Shown here piece after piece: positions 1-7,802 of a stretch of 59,121 nucleotides of DNA. Position 1 is the first letter of the stretch. The number at the start of each line of letters is the position of its first letter. Made by a program: the position numbers and the translations under genes. This DNA comes from an uncultured Desulfovibrionaceae bacterium (GTDB lineage Bacteria > Desulfobacterota > Desulfovibrionia > Desulfovibrionales > Desulfovibrionaceae): assembly GCA_944324045.1 (NCBI GenBank), contig CALUUT010000068.1, forward strand, positions 97,285-156,405, given 5' to 3'. The notes beneath the pieces were generated by a model. It was not told the origin of the DNA. It did not search any database and saw only the letters and a program-made list of their open reading frames with translations.

Positions 1-60
1 ACAGCCCCGCCGCGTGTCGTTTTTGACGCAAAAGAATGGCTGCTTTTTGGGCTTTTCTGA

Positions 61-543
61 TTATGCGACGCCGCTATTTTGTGCAGACTGATCCGAAGCG
101 ACAGCAAGTCGACTCTTACGCTCCTCCAGTCGGGCAATTTTTTCTCGCAACACGCCATTTTCCCGCAAAATTTCTTCCTTCTCGCGATGAAGTTGGCGGT
201 TTTCGGCAATCACCTCGCGAAAATCCTTATCCAGAGATTCCAGTTTTGTTTCCAGTCTGGCGCAGCGGGGGCACATGTCCTGCATGCGCGGTATGGCCGC
301 AGGCATTTCCGGCTGAAACGCCTGTTCCCGAACGTCGCTTTCACGTACAGGGCCCGCCCCCAGGAGTAGCCAATTCGGGGAAACACCAAAAATAGAACAT
401 ATATTCACACAAACACTAAAATCGGGTTCAGATTCTCCTCTTTCATATCGCCCAAGCGTATTTTTATGGATTCCGAGTTTTGCGGCGAATTCGGCCTGCG
501 TCAGGTCTCCCCGAATAATTTTAAGGCGTTCAGAGGCGTTCAA
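61..543 (-). CDS. Xre-family transcriptional regulator with Cys motif and coiled coil
   Basis: A 160-residue cytoplasmic regulator. Residues 1-65 form a phage-repressor-type helix-turn-helix (the recognition part, about residues 14-37, reads LTQAEFAAKLGIHKNTL followed by GRYERGE), which binds operator DNA as a dimer in known family members. A CPRC motif lies at 91-94, and residues 95-145 are charged heptad-like sequence that should form a coiled coil, so oligomerisation through the C-terminal half is likely. There is no LexA/CI-type protease domain, so the inducing signal is not evident. The gene is divergent from the Stealth gene at 747, and the AT-rich 200-bp gap between them holds small palindromes that may be its operators. 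The target genes are unknown. Confidence 0.85.
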   Translation of the reverse strand: MNASERLKIIRGDLTQAEFAAKLGIHKNTLGRYERGESEPDFSVCVNICSIFGVSPNWLLLGAGPVRESDVREQAFQPEMPAAIPRMQDMCPRCARLETKLESLDKDFREVIAENRQLHREKEEILRENGVLREKIARLEERKSRLAVASDQSAQNSGVA

Positions 544-652
544 ATCGTATTCCTCGATGTTGAAAGTGTACTGAACGCCCGCTGCTTGTCTATCTTGTTG
601 AAAAATAAGAATAATAATGAGGATATCTATTTTTTAACAGAAAAACCAAAAA

Positions 653-679
653 TTGTATTTACAAAATACCAAAAATGGT
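653..679. promoter_or_regulatory. Candidate operator palindromes
   Basis: Within the AT-rich divergent gap at 544-746 there are two adjacent palindromes: TTGTATTTACAA at 653-664 (five-base arms around TT) and ACCAAAAATGGT at 668-679 (four-base arms). They suit dimeric helix-turn-helix binding and lie upstream of the Xre-family gene, so autoregulation is a reasonable guess. The assignment is inference from position and symmetry only. Confidence 0.3.
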
Positions 680-746
680 TCAAAACAAGCCTGCGGGCGA
701 ATGAAGTTTCAATAGCTGACGCTGACGACTTTATCCGCCCTGTTTC

Positions 747-1817
747 ATGAAATCAACCGTAACCAGCCGTCCTGAAACAGGTATGAGACAGTTTTACGAT
801 TCCGATGCGCGAACGTCGAAGTTTCCTTTCCCCATTGACGCCGTATTCACTTGGGTTGATGGTTCTGAGCCCGCATGGCTTGCTGCCAGGCGCCGCTGTT
901 GGGAGAGCGTGGCGCAAAGGAGCGGTCAGAATGGCGCGTTTGGCGAAGACGCTCTTGCTCCTGCGCGTTTTCGGGACAATGGGGAGCTTCGTTTCGCGCT
1001 TCGCTCTTTGGAACTGTACGCCCCATGGATACGGACCGTGCATATTGTCACGGCCGGGCAGTGTCCGGACTGGCTGGACAGGGAACAGGCCAACCTGGTG
1101 GAGCACAGGCGCATTTTTCCGGACGAACGGCTGCTTCCTGTCTTCAGTACCCGGCCCATAGAATTGTGCGTGCACCGTATTCCGGGACTGGCGGAGCATT
1201 TTCTCTACTTTAACGATGATTTCATGCTTGGACGTCCTGTGCGGCAGGAAGATTTCTTTCTGCCCACAGGGACGCCTGTCGTATGGGCTGTCCGGCACAG
1301 CCGCCGTGAACTGGAAAAACGCGGTCGGGAAAAGAGCGCCACGCATACTGTGGCCGTCAACAAGTCCTGTGCGCTGATCCGGGAGCGTTTCAACCGGGAT
1401 TTTCCGTATCGGATGCGCCATTTTCCCAAAGCCATGACCGTGACGACCGCGCGGCAGGTATGGGACGTTTTTCCGGACGCCGTCCGCCGCACTTTGGCTT
1501 CGCCGTTTCGGTCATTAAACGATATCTCCATGACCATGCTGTATCCTTTGTATCTTTTGGCCACGGAACAGGGGCTGTTGCGCAGAATTAACGGCATCTG
1601 GCAGTTGCGGGATATGTTTAGCGGCGGAGTGTGTCATATGGGCACGTCGCTTGGCGATCACAACTGGAAAAGAAAACTTGCCGCCATTGCCCGTATGCGG
1701 CCGAAGACCTTCTGCCTGAACGACAGCACCTATGCCTCTGATGCGGACCGGGCGGTGTTGCGTACCTGGTTGGCCGCCCGTTTTCCGGCGCCATGCCGGT
1801 TCGAACATGATGAATAA
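747..1817 (+). CDS. Stealth-family glycan (hexose-1-)phosphotransferase
   Basis: A 356-residue protein with the four Stealth conserved blocks. CR1 is at about 29-41 (PIDAVFTWVDGSEP). CR2 at about 74-171 contains DNGELRFALRSLELYAPWI, VTAGQCPDWLD and HFLYFNDDFMLGRPV. CR3 is at about 220-275 (HFPKAMT then SLNDISMTMLYPLYLL), and a CR4 remnant lies near the C-terminus (FCLND). Characterised Stealth proteins transfer sugar-1-phosphate from a nucleotide sugar to build phosphodiester-linked capsule or exopolysaccharide. The next gene is a polysaccharide ligase/polymerase-like membrane protein and overlaps by 11 bases, so a surface-glycan role is likely. No clear ribosome binding site precedes the ATG; an in-frame ATG at 783 is an alternative start, which would still keep CR1 intact. 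Confidence 0.88.
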   Translation: MKSTVTSRPETGMRQFYDSDARTSKFPFPIDAVFTWVDGSEPAWLAARRRCWESVAQRSGQNGAFGEDALAPARFRDNGELRFALRSLELYAPWIRTVHIVTAGQCPDWLDREQANLVEHRRIFPDERLLPVFSTRPIELCVHRIPGLAEHFLYFNDDFMLGRPVRQEDFFLPTGTPVVWAVRHSRRELEKRGREKSATHTVAVNKSCALIRERFNRDFPYRMRHFPKAMTVTTARQVWDVFPDAVRRTLASPFRSLNDISMTMLYPLYLLATEQGLLRRINGIWQLRDMFSGGVCHMGTSLGDHNWKRKLAAIARMRPKTFCLNDSTYASDADRAVLRTWLAARFPAPCRFEHDE

Positions 1818-3087
1818 TGTCCGTATATTGCGATGCTTCAGGATGTTTTTTCCAGAAGGGGTTCCCTTGAAAGCGGCGTGGTTGGCGACGCTTCCGCGGA
1901 TTCTCTGGCTGGCTGCGCTTGCGCTGCACGGCAGCCTTCCGTTGCATTCCGATCTGACGACGTTTGTCCTGATCTGTGCGTTTCCGGCTCTGCTTCTGGC
2001 CCAAAGGCAGCCGCCGCGCATTCCGACCGGATATGCCGCGTTCGCTCTGGCGGGCGCGGCGCTCATGTTTGCCGCGACAGTGGTCGCAACGGCGTTGCAT
2101 CCGGAAACAATTGCCGCCGCATCCAGGATTGTTTTATGGGCGGCCTGTCTTTTCAGCGGCATGATTCTGGGGCGGGAATTGCCCGGGCATCGGTATGTTT
2201 TTTTGGGGGCGCTTGCGGCGTCGCTTCTTATTTCAGGGATAGCAGGCTTTGCCGCAGAACGGCTGTGGCCGGAAAGCGTTGATTTATGGCAGGGAGACAG
2301 GCTGAAGCTGTTCGCTATACACCCGTCCCGGCTGGCTCAATACTGCGCTGTGGCCATATTCTGGAGTCTGCAGGGATGCGTTGGGGCGAAAAGCGCGTTG
2401 CACAGGGTTGCATACGGCGTTTGCTTGGTTGCCCTTTCCAGCATGTTTTTTTTGACCAATACCAGAGCCATGCTGTTCGCCCTAGCAGTAGCCTTGCTTT
2501 GCCTGTTGCCTGCGGTTGCTCGCTGTTTCAGGAAACGGCTGCTCTTTATTTTGGCTTGTCTCATCGCCGCCGGCGGCGCCAGCCTTGTTCTGTTTCCGGA
2601 TGCTGAAGCCAGCCGCAGGCTTTATTCCGTGCTCAGCAATCCTCTGTATGACCCCACATACCGTTCCCGGCTTCCCATATGGGAGGCCGGATGGACCGCG
2701 TTTACTGAGGCGCCCCTGTTTGGACACGGGATTAAAAGTTTCCGGGAACGGTATGAGGCGTGCCGGAGCACGCGCGAAAGCGAATGGCGTGTGCGTTTTC
2801 CAGGGTATGAGCCGTCGGTCAAACATGCGCATAATATTTTTCTGGGCCGCCTTGTGGAAACTGGTCTGGCAGGATGCCTAGGCTTTATGGCGTTTTTCTG
2901 CGGAGTCATGGCCTGCGCGTTGTGCGGGCCGCAAGCGGAACGATGGATTGCGGGATGGTTTCTTTTTTTTCTATTGGCTGGTCTGATGGATGATCCGCTT
3001 TTTCGGGTGAACGACAGTTTTGTGTTTTTTGCGGCCGGCTCCGTTCTTGGCGGCGCTATCCGCCGGAAAGACGAAACGCCGGAATAG
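1807..3087 (+). CDS. O-antigen ligase / Wzy-C-like polysaccharide membrane protein
   Basis: About 426 residues, highly hydrophobic, with some ten or more predicted membrane segments. The Wzy_C/O-antigen-ligase signature is visible in the second half: LFGHGIKSFRERYE, then a periplasmic stretch ending HAHNIFLGRLVETG, then a membrane helix. A TNTRAMLFALAVALL segment precedes it. Such proteins join or polymerise undecaprenyl-linked glycans on the periplasmic face. The ATG chosen overlaps the end of the Stealth gene, implying translational coupling. The open frame continues upstream to 1732, but that part runs through the Stealth gene; an ATG at 1843 is another possible start. Which glycan is the substrate cannot be read from sequence. 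Confidence 0.82.
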   Translation: MMNNVRILRCFRMFFPEGVPLKAAWLATLPRILWLAALALHGSLPLHSDLTTFVLICAFPALLLAQRQPPRIPTGYAAFALAGAALMFAATVVATALHPETIAAASRIVLWAACLFSGMILGRELPGHRYVFLGALAASLLISGIAGFAAERLWPESVDLWQGDRLKLFAIHPSRLAQYCAVAIFWSLQGCVGAKSALHRVAYGVCLVALSSMFFLTNTRAMLFALAVALLCLLPAVARCFRKRLLFILACLIAAGGASLVLFPDAEASRRLYSVLSNPLYDPTYRSRLPIWEAGWTAFTEAPLFGHGIKSFRERYEACRSTRESEWRVRFPGYEPSVKHAHNIFLGRLVETGLAGCLGFMAFFCGVMACALCGPQAERWIAGWFLFFLLAGLMDDPLFRVNDSFVFFAAGSVLGGAIRRKDETPE

Positions 3088-3334
3088 AGCGGATGCGGCA
3101 GAAAAAACGGCCGGCCTGGGTCTTATTTCAAAAGCGTCCTGTGTCGGGCATGCGGCAAAACCCGGCGTATCCATTTTTCGGATGCGCCGGCGTATCGCCT
3201 TTTGAGATATGAATCCTTCCTGTTCCCTGTGTTCTGGCGCGTTCCGTCATTGTTGCTCGCTCTTTCGACTATCCGGATGACCGCTATTGTCGTCTTTTAT
3301 TTTTAATGAGTCTTAGTCCTAAATAAAATACCTC

Positions 3335-3340
3335 TATAAT
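3335..3340 (+). promoter_or_regulatory. Candidate -10 box inside the inverted-repeat cassette
   Basis: A perfect TATAAT lies 24 bases before the start codon of the small ORF at 3365. No good -35 hexamer is found at 16-18 bases upstream, so this rests on the -10 alone and its position. Confidence 0.35.
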
Positions 3341-3364
3341 GTATATAAAATAAAGGAGTCCAGA

Positions 3365-3541
3365 ATGAGCAGATATCGTGTAAAATGTGAACGCAGAAAA
3401 GATACTGCAAGCTCTAAATCCGTTTGGTATGAGTATGTTGAAGCCAGTTCTGAATCCGTTGCGCGTTCGATAGCCAGCGAAAAAGCAAAAATTAGACTCC
3501 CAAACGAAATTATTGCCATTTTAGAAGCAAAAAAACTTTAA
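3365..3541 (+). CDS. Small hypothetical protein in inverted-repeat cassette
   Basis: A 58-residue ORF starting MSRYRVKCERRKDTAS and ending IIAILEAKKL. An AAAGGAG Shine-Dalgarno sits six to seven bases before the ATG, much better than most gaps here offer, so translation is credible. The protein is basic, has one Cys, no membrane segment and no signal peptide. The pattern YEYVEASSESVARSIA followed by a short helix resembles small accessory proteins of unknown function often found in mobile regions, but I recognise no family with certainty. Codon use is more AT-rich than the neighbours, consistent with transfer along with the flanking repeats. Confidence 0.55.
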   Translation: MSRYRVKCERRKDTASSKSVWYEYVEASSESVARSIASEKAKIRLPNEIIAILEAKKL

Positions 3542-3646
3542 TTTATATGTAAAGTGGTTGGACAGGACTCATTAAAAATAAAATTTGTCAATAGCAGTTA
3601 TCACGGTAGAGCAATAAGGCGGCAAAGATTTTCAGGGTTTTCCGTC

Positions 3647-4543
3647 TTATTGCTTTTGTCTGCGGTTGACCAGAGCCGCATGGACCTGTTCCGCATTGTA
3701 GCTGCTGCGGACGAGCGGAGCGGAAAAGACAAAGGGTATCCCCAGTTCGCGACCTCTTTTTTCATACAGTTTGAATACGTCAGGATGAACGTAGCGTTCC
3801 ACGTGCGGGTGGCGTTGCGACGGGCGCATGTACTGCCCGATGGTCACGATATCGCATCCTATTGCGGCGAGGTCCGCCAGCGTCTCATATACTTCCTCAT
3901 CCGTTTCGCCCAGACCGACCATCAGGCCGCTTTTGCTGATGCGTCCGGCTTCTTTCACCCGGCGCAGCAGTTCGAGACTTTGCCTGTAATCAGCCTGAGG
4001 CCGGATGCGCGCATAGTGCGCAAAAGGCGTTTCCACATTATGGTTGATGATGTGCGGGGCAGCGTTTATGACTGTTTGCAGGGCTGTTTTGTCGCCCTGA
4101 AAATCCGGAATGAGAACTTCAATGGTCGGGCAGACGGCGTTGCTGCCCTGAATCGCCCTGATGGTGGAAGCGAAATGAGCGGACCCCCCGTCCGGCAGGT
4201 CGTCGCGGGTTACGGAGGTGACGACCGCATGGCGCAAACCAAGGAGCGCCGTCGCCTTGCCCACGCGGATGGGCTCTTCCGGGTTGGGCGCGCGGGTTGC
4301 ACCTTTGCCGATGTTGCAAAAGGCGCAGTTTCGGGTGCAGGTGTCGCCAAGGATGAGAAATGTGGCTGTTTTTCGGGAGAAGCATTCGAATTTGTTCGGG
4401 CACCGGGCGCTGTGGCAGACCGTATGCAGATGAAGGTGGTCCGCAAGGGCGCGCGTGTCGGAAAACGCAGGGCCGCAGGGCAGCTTAACGCGCAGCCATG
4501 GGGGGATTCTCAAAGAGGGTCTGGAATTCTCTGGAGCAGACAC
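3647..4543 (-). CDS. lipA: Lipoyl synthase
   Basis: Radical SAM enzyme that inserts two sulfurs into protein-bound octanoyl groups to make lipoyl cofactor. The auxiliary cluster motif [12 protein letters not shown] gives Cys43, 48 and 54; the radical SAM motif CTRNCAFC gives Cys69, 73 and 76; the conserved C-terminal RSSY motif is present (SSYNAEQ). I chose GTG at 4543 because a perfect AGGAGG lies six bases upstream, giving 298 residues, the normal LipA length; longer versions add a spurious N-terminus. This places the start 59 bases inside lipB, whose coding sequence therefore contains the lipA ribosome binding site, implying coupled translation. With LipB it completes endogenous lipoylation (for example glycine cleavage H protein or oxoacid dehydrogenases). 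Confidence 0.96.
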   Translation of the reverse strand: MSAPENSRPSLRIPPWLRVKLPCGPAFSDTRALADHLHLHTVCHSARCPNKFECFSRKTATFLILGDTCTRNCAFCNIGKGATRAPNPEEPIRVGKATALLGLRHAVVTSVTRDDLPDGGSAHFASTIRAIQGSNAVCPTIEVLIPDFQGDKTALQTVINAAPHIINHNVETPFAHYARIRPQADYRQSLELLRRVKEAGRISKSGLMVGLGETDEEVYETLADLAAIGCDIVTIGQYMRPSQRHPHVERYVHPDVFKLYEKRGRELGIPFVFSAPLVRSSYNAEQVHAALVNRRQKQ

Positions 4544-5129
4544 GTTTGACCTCCTGCATGGAAATGGAGTCGTCGCCGCGTTCACGGCATAAGGAAGTGG
4601 CCTCGGCATCGGGAAGACCGCACAGGGTAATAGCGTTGAAAAGAGAAAGGTCGCGCCCGACGTTAAGCGCAAACCCGTGGAAAGAAATCCAACGGCGCAC
4701 GCCTATGCCAAGAGAGCACAGTTTGCGCCTGCCTATCCACACGCCGGGCCGCCCTTCCCATCGCGCGGCCCGCACCTGAAAAAACGCCGCGGTGCGGATG
4801 ACGGTTTCCTCAAGGAGCGCGACGAAGTCGCGCAGGCCGTGCGGGCGTTTGTCGATGCGGACAATAGGGTAGGCCACAAGTTGCCCCGGAAAGTGACAGG
4901 TGATATTGCCGCCGCGTTCTGTGCGGACCACATCGATGCCTGATTTTTCAAGTTCCGCCGGATTGCGGCGCAGGTTTTCCGCGCCGCCATGCCGTCCAAA
5001 CGTGACGACAGGGGGATGCTCCACAAGAAAGAGCGTGTCTTCCGCGCCTTGCAGAACCTCTTCATGCCGGGTCAGTTGCGCGGTCAGAGCGTCATTATAG
5101 CGCATCATGCCAAGATCAATGATTTTCAT
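4485..5129 (-). CDS. lipB: Octanoyltransferase LipB
   Basis: A 214-residue cytosolic enzyme moving octanoyl from acyl carrier protein to lipoyl domains, the first step of lipoate synthesis. The family motif appears as [18 protein letters not shown] at about 72-89, where many homologues have TYHGPGQ. The catalytic Lys is Lys136 (RRKLCSLGI) and the catalytic Cys is Cys170 (TLCGLPDAE), with the SFHGFALNV block between them. It is the first gene of a two-gene unit with lipA and overlaps it by 59 bases. No strong Shine-Dalgarno is seen before the ATG. Complete and of normal length. Confidence 0.95.
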   Translation of the reverse strand: MKIIDLGMMRYNDALTAQLTRHEEVLQGAEDTLFLVEHPPVVTFGRHGGAENLRRNPAELEKSGIDVVRTERGGNITCHFPGQLVAYPIVRIDKRPHGLRDFVALLEETVIRTAAFFQVRAARWEGRPGVWIGRRKLCSLGIGVRRWISFHGFALNVGRDLSLFNAITLCGLPDAEATSLCRERGDDSISMQEVKRVCSREFQTLFENPPMAAR

Positions 5130-5396
5130 AATGAATTATTGCAAGTGCTTGAGACTGGACAGAACTGTGATCTGTGGAAGTGAGGCTGTTTTAATGAGTT
5201 TTCCGGCGCAACATCGCTGAACGTCCGATTTTGTAAATGGAGCGTCCCCTATTCAGTGCGGGGATATTTTTTAGCAGGCGGCTGCTTATGCGTTTTGCCA
5301 TGCGTTTTGTTTGTCGTTTGTTGCTGTTCGTTGTTTGCCATGTTTTTTTTCGATGGTCAAATGTGTTTGCAGACGTTGTTCCTCTGGCGCAATCGC

Positions 5397-5437
5397 AAAG
5401 CGCCGGATAGAGCATGGACGGCTTTATCCGGCGCTTT
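5397..5437. terminator. Perfect 13-bp stem between lipB and the permease gene
   Basis: Arms AAAGCGCCGGATA (5397-5409) and its exact complement (5425-5437) enclose a 15-base loop. There is no T-run on either side, so it is not a classical rho-independent terminator. The stop codon of the minus-strand permease falls in the distal arm (5424-5426), so the hairpin would form at the very 3' end of that message. Confidence 0.45.
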
Positions 5438-6515
5438 GCTGATGCATGGGCCCGCGCGGTTTTGGCTTTGAATGCCTGAGCCCGGCGGGGTGCGTAAAGT
5501 CGCCTGCGGCTATGGCGTTATTTTGCGTCGCACGGTGCGTGTATGGACTGATTTTTTTGGGCGGCCGGCGTCGCGTTGTTTTTTTCAGGTCGCGCTTGGC
5601 AATGAACCCTGTAATCCATGGCGTGAGGAACGACGTGAATATTACAGCCAGGGCCACTTGCGCTGTGGCGGCTTCGACATAAGGCAGATGCGCTGGATTG
5701 GACTGGGCCAGCATCATGGGAACCACCACGGCGATGCCCGCGACGCTGCATGTGGCTACGGCGCCGTACCCTGGACGATGTAAAACCAGGCGGTCAAGAA
5801 GATACATGAGCGGAACGCTGATAACCAGATAAATAATGGTGAGAATGATGCCGGAAAGTCCCGATTTGACCGCGGCGAACAGATTGATGGCCGAACCGAA
5901 ACAAAAACCGAGGAAAGGCAGCATGATTGGCAGCGCCGGTCCCGTCATTTTCCGGATGTTTTCGTCCAGATTGCCTAAAAGCATGCCCAGCAGAAAGGGC
6001 GCCAGCGTGGACACCGTTCCCATATAGTCTATCCCTGCTCCGCTGGCCGCTTCCATGATAAAAAGCGGGGCGGCCGGCACCGCGATGATGTTCAGAAGAC
6101 CGAACGCCGCTTTATCCACGCCGTCGCCATAGTGGTCCATAAGGGCCATGTACACGCCGGGGTTGCAACTGACCATGGTCACGCCAAGCGCCGCCGCTGA
6201 AATCCCCCAGAATCCCTCCAGGCCGAAAAAGCGCGTCACGAGCCATGCGATGACGAATCCTATTAAGAGACGCAGCACGCAGATTGCGCCGCCGCGTTTG
6301 AGCGTCTTGGGGATTTCGTGAACCCTGAACTGACTGCCGGTCAAAAAGAGCATGATGCCGATGACCGCCATGGTGCCCTTGCCCGTGAATGTGCCCGTGG
6401 TCACGCTGCCGATCTGGAGCGCTTGCGGAAAGAAGGTATTAATGACGGCGGTGATGCACATGGGAACGATCATCAGACCGCCGGGAATGCGGCGCACGTT
6501 GCCGAGTATGTTCAT
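5424..6515 (-). CDS. 2-keto-3-deoxygluconate permease (KdgT) family transporter
   Basis: A 363-residue integral membrane protein of about ten helices with the KdgT-family opening (MNILGNVRRIPGGLMIVPM), the TGTFTGKGTMAVIGIMLFLTG segment and the central SCNPGVYMALMDHYGD motif. Characterised members import 2-keto-3-deoxygluconate by proton symport, but the family is broader. Here it stands next to an ACMSD/LigW-type amidohydrolase transcribed in the same direction, so the true substrate may be that enzyme's carboxylic acid. AGGAGA lies six bases before the start. The last 40 or so residues are a polar basic tail beyond the usual end of the family, and the stop lies in a hairpin arm; a late frameshift cannot be excluded. 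Confidence 0.85.
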   Translation of the reverse strand: MNILGNVRRIPGGLMIVPMCITAVINTFFPQALQIGSVTTGTFTGKGTMAVIGIMLFLTGSQFRVHEIPKTLKRGGAICVLRLLIGFVIAWLVTRFFGLEGFWGISAAALGVTMVSCNPGVYMALMDHYGDGVDKAAFGLLNIIAVPAAPLFIMEAASGAGIDYMGTVSTLAPFLLGMLLGNLDENIRKMTGPALPIMLPFLGFCFGSAINLFAAVKSGLSGIILTIIYLVISVPLMYLLDRLVLHRPGYGAVATCSVAGIAVVVPMMLAQSNPAHLPYVEAATAQVALAVIFTSFLTPWITGFIAKRDLKKTTRRRPPKKISPYTHRATQNNAIAAGDFTHPAGLRHSKPKPRGPMHQQSAG

Positions 6516-6614
6516 GCGGGTCTCCTTTTGCGTATTGTGGCTGTTTATGACTTGGGATTAGCCGCAAATCGAGCCCGGGGACGTTTTCTCTTGGGACAAG
6601 AACCGCTCTTTGAC

Positions 6615-6662
6615 CAAAAAAGCGGATTGCCTTTTTTCCTGCAGCCAGAAGGCAATCCGCTT
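6615..6662 (-). terminator. Rho-independent terminator of the amidohydrolase gene
   Basis: Perfect 14-bp arms (AAGCGGATTGCCTT at 6620-6633 and its complement at 6649-6662) are followed, in minus-strand direction, by six T residues. It lies 50 bases after the amidohydrolase stop, so most transcripts should end before the permease gene, which has its own promoter or receives read-through. Confidence 0.85.
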
Positions 6663-6713
6663 CATGCATCCAGCCCGGCTCGAGGAGAGCGCCAGAGCGC
6701 TTGTGGCTCCTAT

Positions 6714-7655
6714 TTACTTAGCCAGACGGGGGAACAGGGCCAGCGCGTTTTGGCGGTTGATCTGGGCATGTTCATCACCCTTGAATCCGGCGTAGGCGTC
6801 CAGTTTCTTCGCAAAAGAAGCGCCTACAGCCGCAGGAGCATACGGATAGTCGCTGCCGAAAAGGATGTGCCCTGGTTTGGCGAAGGCCAGCAATGTGGGC
6901 AAGGCGGCCTCGCTCGAAGACAGGGCCGTATCAAAATAGAAGTTTTTGAACTCGGCAATTATGTCGTCTTTGTTGACTTTGCCCGGATTCAGTCCTTCCT
7001 GGAGTTCGGCAAAACGATGACTTGCATACGGCAGAAATCCGCCGGCATGTGAAAGAATGACTTTCATGTCGGGGAATTTCCGCATGACGCCTTTGAAGAC
7101 CATGCTCACAGCCGCTCGCGTGGTGTCGAAAGGATAATCCACGATGGGGCCGGGGATTCCGGGGATGACGTTGATAGCGGGCTTTCCGGGGTGAATGAAA
7201 ACCACGGCCTTTCTTTTGTTCAATTCGGCCCACAGGGGGTGATACAGTTCTTCGCCAAGATACTGGTCTTCATAGTTGGTGAGAAGCACGACGCCGTCGG
7301 CCTTGAGCACATCAAAGGCATATTCCGCTTCTTTGATGGAGCCTTCAATATTGGGAAGGGGCAAAGTGGCGAAGTTGCCGAAACGGTCCGGCTGCTTTTG
7401 CACCAGGCTTGCGGTGTATTCGTTGATCTGGCGGGCCATGTCGAGTTGTTCCTGGCCTTTCCAACCCTGCACGCTGGGCGCGGTGACGGAAAGAACGGAG
7501 GTCTTTATTTGCAGTCTGTCCATAAAGTCCAGACAGGACTGGGGCGTCCAGTCCGGGCTCTTCCATCCGGAAGGATCGCCGCCGTGAGAAGAGAGGGCTT
7601 CAACCCATACGGGAGGAACTACGTGGGTGTGAACGTCAATGCGATCGTAACTCAT
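6714..7655 (-). CDS. ACMSD/LigW-like metal-dependent amidohydrolase (probable decarboxylase)
   Basis: A 313-residue TIM-barrel protein of the amidohydrolase_2 family. Metal and catalytic positions are intact: HTH (His9, His11), the FIHPG His, the ILSHAGG His and the LFGSDYP Asp. Characterised relatives are Zn- or Mn-dependent decarboxylases or hydratases such as ACMSD, gamma-resorcylate decarboxylase, 5-carboxyvanillate decarboxylase and OMA hydratase. The exact substrate cannot be told from sequence. The start at 7655 has GGAGG seven bases upstream; a longer version beginning at 7700 has no such signal. The gene is divergent from a LysR regulator 147 bases away, the classical arrangement for LysR control, and is followed by a permease. 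Confidence 0.85.
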   Translation of the reverse strand: MSYDRIDVHTHVVPPVWVEALSSHGGDPSGWKSPDWTPQSCLDFMDRLQIKTSVLSVTAPSVQGWKGQEQLDMARQINEYTASLVQKQPDRFGNFATLPLPNIEGSIKEAEYAFDVLKADGVVLLTNYEDQYLGEELYHPLWAELNKRKAVVFIHPGKPAINVIPGIPGPIVDYPFDTTRAAVSMVFKGVMRKFPDMKVILSHAGGFLPYASHRFAELQEGLNPGKVNKDDIIAEFKNFYFDTALSSSEAALPTLLAFAKPGHILFGSDYPYAPAAVGASFAKKLDAYAGFKGDEHAQINRQNALALFPRLAK

Positions 7656-7745
7656 GGTTAAACCTCCATTTATAATTTGGTGTTGGGACGCTCGCCGCAT
7701 CCTTTGATGATTGAAGGCTAACCTAAGTATTTACATCAGTTAAAT

Positions 7746-7755
7746 ATATTAATAT
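7746..7755. promoter_or_regulatory. Palindrome in LysR/amidohydrolase divergent promoter region
   Basis: The AT-rich 147-bp gap between the divergent genes contains the perfect palindrome ATATTAATAT. LysR proteins usually bind interrupted dyads of the T-N11-A type in such gaps, so the gap as a whole is the likely operator. The exact site is not fixed by sequence alone. Confidence 0.3.
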
Positions 7756-7802
7756 GATTATTCTATAAGTAAAATTGATATATATAACAGGATTGGGGCA
7801 TT

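Larger units (their letters stand above)
3295..3583. mobile_element. MITE-like AT-rich cassette with 18-bp terminal inverted repeats
   Basis: Positions 3295-3312 and 3566-3583 are perfect 18-bp inverted repeats (TTTTATTTTTAATGAGTC at the left end). Similarity continues inward imperfectly: GTCC recurs a few bases inside each arm. The 289-bp unit is clearly more AT-rich than its surroundings and encloses one small ORF with its own TATAAT-like sequence and Shine-Dalgarno. No transposase and no obvious target duplication are visible. It could be a miniature transposable element or a small gene cassette that moved as a unit. A coincidental stem at both ends is unlikely at this length. Confidence 0.5.

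Noticed and set aside
36-395. Plus-strand frames over the Xre gene
   Set aside because: They mirror the real minus-strand gene; no start signals or family resemblance.
3554-4549. Plus-strand 331-residue frame opposite lipA
   Set aside because: Antisense shadow of lipA; the real gene has all LipA motifs.
5191-5415. Minus-strand 74-residue frame between lipB and the permease
   Set aside because: Composition is random and basic, no Shine-Dalgarno, and it runs into the 5397-5437 stem.
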